This document shows positions 60,772 through 64,000 of a stretch of 64,000 bases of DNA, one piece after another. Both the position numbers and the translations under genes were made by a program. This DNA is from Pseudomonas saliphila (GTDB taxonomy: Bacteria; Pseudomonadota; Gammaproteobacteria; Pseudomonadales; Pseudomonadaceae), in the NCBI RefSeq assembly GCF_008638345.1, contig NZ_VTVA01000008.1, positions 62,001 to 126,000 on the forward strand. Direction: 5' to 3'. Every line of letters starts with the position of its first letter. The stretch's first letter is position 1. The notes under the pieces are model-generated. The model had not been told where the DNA came from, searched no databases, and was given only the letters and a program-made list of their open reading frames with translations.

Positions 60772-62283
60772 TTATCCCAGATATAGGGCGTATGCCGGAT
60801 TATCGGTCTCGTCCCAGTAGGCGTAGCCAATCGACTCCAGCGCCTCAGGCACCTTGGCCCGATCAGCCTCCGGCACCTGCAAGCCCACCACTACTCGGCC
60901 GTAGGCAGCACCGTGGTTGCGGTAGTGGAACATCGAGATATTCCAGCGCCCGCCCAGCTTGTTGAGAAAGTTGAACAAGGCCCCGGGGCGCTCAGGAAAC
61001 TCGAAACGGTAAACCACTTCATCGGTGACCTTGTCCGCATGGCCGCCGACCATATGCCGGATGTGCAGCTTGGCCAGCTCGTTGTCGGTCAGATCGAGTA
61101 CCGGAAAATCCTCCTGCAGGCGCGCCACCAGCGCTTCACGCGGATCATGCTCAGGATGCGTCTGCACCCCGACAAAGATGTGCGCTTCGGCATTGGTGTG
61201 GAAACGGTAGTTGAACTCGGTGATCGCACGCTTGCCGATCGCCTGACAGAACGCCTTGAAGCTACCCGGCTTCTCGGGGATGGTCACCGCCAGCAGCGCC
61301 TCACGCTTCTCACCGATCTCGGCGCGCTCGGCGACGTGGCGCAGCCGGTCGAAGTTGACGTTGGCACCCGAATCGATGGCGATCATCACCTTGCCGGTAC
61401 AGCCTTCGCGTTCGACATATTTCTTGATGCCGGCGACGCCCAGACAGCCAGCGGGTTCGCAGATCGAGCGCGTGTCGTCGTAGATGTCCTTGATCGCTGC
61501 ACACATCTCGTCAGTCGAGACCGTGATGACCTCGTCTACGTAATGCCGGCACACTTCAAAGGTATGCTTGCCGACCTGCGCTACCGCCACACCATCTGCA
61601 AACAGGCCGACCTGACTCAAGGTCACCCGTTTACCGGCCGCCAGTGCAGCCTGCAGACAATTCGACTCGTCCGGCTCCACGCCAATCACCTTGATGTCCG
61701 GCCGCAGATACTTCACGTAGGCGGCGATCCCGGCGATCAGCCCACCGCCGCCAACAGGAACGAAGATGGCATCCAGGGCGCCATGGTGCTGACGCAGAAT
61801 CTCCATGGCGACGGTGCCTTGACCGGCGATGGTGTCAGGGTCGTCGTAAGGATGGATATACACCAGGCCTTTTTCGTCGACCAGCTTCTGCGAATAGGCC
61901 AGCGCCTCATCGAAGGCATCGCCATGCAGCACAACCTTTGCACCGCGGGCGCGCACGGCCTTCACTTTGATTTCAGGTGTGGTGCGCGGCATTACGATGG
62001 TCGCCTTCACGCCCATGTGGCGCGCAGCAAGCGCCAGACCCTGCGCGTGATTGCCGGCGGAAGCGGTAACCACGCCGCAGGCACGCTGCTCATCGGTCAA
62101 TTGCGCCAGCTTGTTGTAGGCGCCGCGAATCTTGAAGGAAAAAACCGGCTGCAAATCCTCGCGCTTAAGCAACACCGTGTTGCCCAGCCGCTCGGAGAGA
62201 AAGGGCGCGGCGTGAATAGGTGTCTCGACCGCCACGTCATACACGCGCGAGCAGAGGATTTTCTTGACGTAGGATTCGAGCAT
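60772..62283 (-). CDS. ilvA: Threonine ammonia-lyase, biosynthetic
   Basis: Deaminates threonine to 2-ketobutyrate, the committed step of isoleucine synthesis. The catalytic domain (about residues 1-320) has the PLP lysine K51 in PVFSFKIRGAYNK and the phosphate-binding loop PVGGGGLIAG. The C-terminal regulatory part has two ACT-like subdomains (PEKPGSFKAFCQAIGKRA and PERPGALFNFLNKLGGRWN), so this is the isoleucine-inhibited biosynthetic form of 503 aa. It is divergent from rpiA (184 bases apart) and pairs metabolically with ilvD at 29.6 kb. Confidence 0.95.
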   Translation of the reverse strand: MLESYVKKILCSRVYDVAVETPIHAAPFLSERLGNTVLLKREDLQPVFSFKIRGAYNKLAQLTDEQRACGVVTASAGNHAQGLALAARHMGVKATIVMPRTTPEIKVKAVRARGAKVVLHGDAFDEALAYSQKLVDEKGLVYIHPYDDPDTIAGQGTVAMEILRQHHGALDAIFVPVGGGGLIAGIAAYVKYLRPDIKVIGVEPDESNCLQAALAAGKRVTLSQVGLFADGVAVAQVGKHTFEVCRHYVDEVITVSTDEMCAAIKDIYDDTRSICEPAGCLGVAGIKKYVEREGCTGKVMIAIDSGANVNFDRLRHVAERAEIGEKREALLAVTIPEKPGSFKAFCQAIGKRAITEFNYRFHTNAEAHIFVGVQTHPEHDPREALVARLQEDFPVLDLTDNELAKLHIRHMVGGHADKVTDEVVYRFEFPERPGALFNFLNKLGGRWNISMFHYRNHGAAYGRVVVGLQVPEADRAKVPEALESIGYAYWDETDNPAYALYLG

Positions 62284-62426
62284 TGACCTTCAGCTTGTTG
62301 AGTTGAATGGAATCGGGCAGTTTAGGGTCTGACGCGCTCTGGTCGCAAGCGGTGTACGGCGGCACACCCCGCCCGCTTAATGCAAATGCGCTGCCGCGCC
62401 CCTACACGGCGTCCACCAAGAGTCCG

Positions 62427-62432
62427 TATAAT
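62427..62432 (+). promoter_or_regulatory. -10 element of the rpiA promoter
   Basis: A perfect TATAAT lies 35 bases before the rpiA ATG. The -35 region at a 17-base spacing is poor (ACACGG), so the promoter may need an activator. Confidence 0.5.
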
Positions 62433-62467
62433 CGGCGGTCTATTCGCTGAATTTCGGAGAACGCGGC

Positions 62468-63142
62468 ATGACCCAGGACGAACTCAAACAAGCGGTTGCC
62501 CAAGCGGCGGTGGATTTGCTGCGACCCAACCTGGAAGACAAGAGCGTCATCGGCGTCGGCACCGGCTCCACCGCCAACCACTTCATCGATGCGCTGGCCA
62601 AACACAAGGCCTACTTCGATGGCGCCGTGGCCAGCTCCGAGGCCACTGCCGAGCGCCTGAAAAGCCACGGCATTCCGGTTTACGACCTCAATAGCGTCGC
62701 CAGCCTCGATTACTACGTCGACGGCGCTGACGAAGCCAACAAACATCTGGAACTGATCAAGGGCGGCGGCGCAGCACTGACCCGCGAGAAAATCGTCGCT
62801 GCGGTGGCACGCACCTTCGTCTGCATAGCGGATGACAGCAAGCTGGTCACCACGCTGGGAGCATTTCCATTACCGGTTGAAGTCATCCCCATGGCCCGCA
62901 GTCATGTTGCCCGGGAAATCGTCAGACTCGGCGGCGACCCTGTCTACCGCGAAGGGGTGGTGACCGATAACGGCAACGTGATACTCGACGTGCACAACAT
63001 GCAGATCGTTGATCCGCGCGGGCTCGAAGAAAAGCTCAACGCTATTGTCGGCGTGGTATGCAGTGGTTTGTTCGCCGCGCGCCCTGCGGACATCCTGTTG
63101 CTGGGCACCAGTGACGGCGTAAAAACCCTCAAGAAAGACTGA
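62468..63142 (+). CDS. rpiA: Ribose-5-phosphate isomerase A
   Basis: Interconverts ribose 5-phosphate and ribulose 5-phosphate in the pentose phosphate pathway. The 224-aa protein has the active-site segments [15 protein letters not shown] (residues ~28-42), [19 protein letters not shown] with the catalytic aspartate and glutamate region, and [12 protein letters not shown]. Length and sequence match the RpiA type (not RpiB). It is divergent from ilvA, as in P. aeruginosa, and converges with the FAH-family gene 18 bases downstream. Confidence 0.95.
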   Translation: MTQDELKQAVAQAAVDLLRPNLEDKSVIGVGTGSTANHFIDALAKHKAYFDGAVASSEATAERLKSHGIPVYDLNSVASLDYYVDGADEANKHLELIKGGGAALTREKIVAAVARTFVCIADDSKLVTTLGAFPLPVEVIPMARSHVAREIVRLGGDPVYREGVVTDNGNVILDVHNMQIVDPRGLEEKLNAIVGVVCSGLFAARPADILLLGTSDGVKTLKKD

Positions 63143-63160
63143 GCTGAAAACCGCGAAAGG

Positions 63161-63826
63161 CTATCCGACTACCCGCGTCGATTGCTCAAGCACACCCGGA
63201 ATCGACAGCTCCAGCTGATCCCCCGGGTTTAACACGCCCACACCTGCGGGCGTACCGGTGATCACCACGTCGCCGGGCTGCAGGGTGAATACCTCGGCGA
63301 TCTGCCGCAACAGGGTGAGAATTGGCGTGATCATCTCAGCGCTGTTGCCCTGCTGACGTACCTCGCCGTTGATCTTCAGCTGCAGCGGAATGTCGGTAAA
63401 CATCAGACCCGCAGGCGCAACAAAGCTCGATAAGGGGCACGCTCCGTCGAATGCCTTGGCCCGTTCCCAGGGATGTGACTTGGCCTTGAGCTGGTCCTGC
63501 AATTCACGCAGGGTGAGATCCAGTGCCAGACCAATACCGCAGATGGCCGCCGCAGCCTGATCTTCGCTGACATCGCCACTCAGCGTTTCGCCGATCAGCA
63601 GGGCTATCTCGGTTTCGTAATGCACAGGACCGCGCCGAGGCGACAGCACTACGTCATCAGTCAAGGGCACCACGGCGGTAGCCGGCTTGATGAACAGCAG
63701 AGGCTCGGTTGGAACCGGGTTGTTCAGTTCGCGGGCATGCTCGGCATAGTTGCGACCGACGCAAACCACCTTGCCTACCGGAAGATCAAGGGGCGTCCCG
63801 TCAAGATAAGCGTGCTGATATGGCAT
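63161..63826 (-). CDS. Fumarylacetoacetate hydrolase-family protein (YcgM/FAHD1-like)
   Basis: A 221-aa, single-domain FAH-fold protein. CVGRNYAEHARELNN (residues ~22-36) and PLLFIKPATAVV are conserved. The metal-binding acid motif is HYETEIALLIG. DLTLRELQDQLKAKSHPWERAKAFD and the final DVVITGTPAGVG are also family blocks. Relatives are acylpyruvases or oxaloacetate decarboxylases acting on C-C bonds of small keto acids. It lies downstream of a D-2-hydroxyglutarate dehydrogenase-like gene on the same strand (56 bases), which suggests a keto-acid clean-up role. The exact substrate is not certain. Confidence 0.87.
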   Translation of the reverse strand: MPYQHAYLDGTPLDLPVGKVVCVGRNYAEHARELNNPVPTEPLLFIKPATAVVPLTDDVVLSPRRGPVHYETEIALLIGETLSGDVSEDQAAAAICGIGLALDLTLRELQDQLKAKSHPWERAKAFDGACPLSSFVAPAGLMFTDIPLQLKINGEVRQQGNSAEMITPILTLLRQIAEVFTLQPGDVVITGTPAGVGVLNPGDQLELSIPGVLEQSTRVVG

Positions 63827-63882
63827 GGGATGATTCCTGCATTATAAGGGCCTGCTGCTAACAAGCCTGGACTGAAACTGGC

Positions 63883-64000
63883 TCAAACAGCGAAGATCTT
63901 GCCCGGGTTCATGATGCCATTCGGGTCGAACACTGCCTTGATCGACTTCATGACCGCGATTTCCGCTTCACTGCGACTATAGGTCAGATAATCGCGTTTG
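63883..64000 (-). CDS. FAD-linked oxidase (D-2-hydroxyglutarate dehydrogenase-like), C-terminal end
   Basis: Only the last 38 codons are inside the window. The translation KRDYLTYSRSEAEIAVMKSI, then FDPNGIMNPGKIF, is the C-terminal signature of the GlcD/D-2-hydroxyglutarate dehydrogenase family. The SRSEAEIAVM spelling fits the pseudomonad enzyme that sits next to serA and oxidises D-2-hydroxyglutarate made by SerA. Whether serA lies beyond the window cannot be seen. The gene is transcribed toward the FAH-family gene. Confidence 0.8.
   Translation of the reverse strand, partial: KRDYLTYSRSEAEIAVMKSIKAVFDPNGIMNPGKIFAV

Noticed and set aside
60913-62286. A 457-codon plus-strand frame
   Set aside because: Exact antisense shadow of ilvA, whose PLP and ACT motifs are unmistakable. 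Long antisense frames are common in GC-rich DNA.
1-64000. CRISPR arrays, tRNA/rRNA genes, insertion sequences, integrases, toxin-antitoxin or restriction systems
   Set aside because: I looked for regular spaced repeats, tRNA-like folds and transposase or integrase motifs and found none; the only repeats are the two REP clusters.

Overview
This 64 kb window is an ordinary, gene-dense chromosomal segment of a gammaproteobacterium in the Pseudomonas lineage. The GC-rich coding, the protein sequences (ArgA, PtsP, RppH and HslO read as Pseudomonas-type) and several gene neighbourhoods point there: ygfB-pepP-ubiH-ubiI, zapA-ssrS-fau, lgt-thyA-folA, rppH-ptsP, and DUF47-pit-argE-amn-argA. The six-gene Mrp-type Na+/H+ antiporter operon would suit a salt- or alkali-exposed member such as Halopseudomonas (P. 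pertucinogena group), but genus placement is inference. I found no rRNA, tRNA, CRISPR, prophage or insertion sequence. The only small-repeat elements are five REP-like palindromes in two clusters.

Layout: 1-7.8 kb holds the start of pckA, the hslR-hslO heat-shock pair, rimB-rimK, a CtaG/DUF2243 membrane pair, a nucleotidase, nudE-cysQ and msrA. 8-14 kb is the mrp (pha/mnh) operon, followed by a DMT exporter. 15-17.3 kb is a four-gene membrane/stress operon (YqjD-like, YqjE-like, small membrane protein, AI-2E permease). 17.5-25 kb has a saccharopine-dehydrogenase-like protein, rlmJ, an orphan GspE/PilB-type ATPase, a CYTH-CHAD protein and the DUF47-PiT phosphate system. 25-31.4 kb holds amino-acid and nucleotide metabolism (argE, amn, argA, ilvD). 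31.4-40.2 kb has folA-thyA-lgt, a TSUP permease, an NRDE protein, ptsP, rppH, a HAD phosphatase and rlmI.

40.4-46.4 kb is the most accessory-looking stretch: gcvR, a minimal encapsulated-ferritin homologue with no encapsulin beside it, an SDR with a signal peptide, an MFS permease, a GAPDH of the ArsJ-associated type, and an MgtE with an enlarged N domain. 46.5-51.2 kb is the glycine cleavage operon gcvT-gcvH-gcvP. 51.2-54 kb is a Fur-controlled Fe3+ ABC uptake pair without its ATPase. 54-58.4 kb is ygfB-pepP-ubiH-ubiI. 58.6-60 kb is the zapB-like/zapA/6S RNA/fau unit. The end holds an EVE protein, ilvA, rpiA, a FAH-family hydrolase and the 3' end of a D-2-hydroxyglutarate-type FAD oxidase.

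From memory of PAO1, the window interleaves genes from two arms lying at about equal distance on either side of the replication origin (PA519x-PA522x and PA031x-PA035x), as origin-symmetric inversions would produce. I found no clear-cut new multi-gene system. The best leads are the encapsulin-free EncFtn, the apparently exported SDR with a possible internal cytosolic start, the ArsJ-type GAPDH without ArsJ, and an undescribed 42-codon membrane ORF antisense to the fau 3' end.
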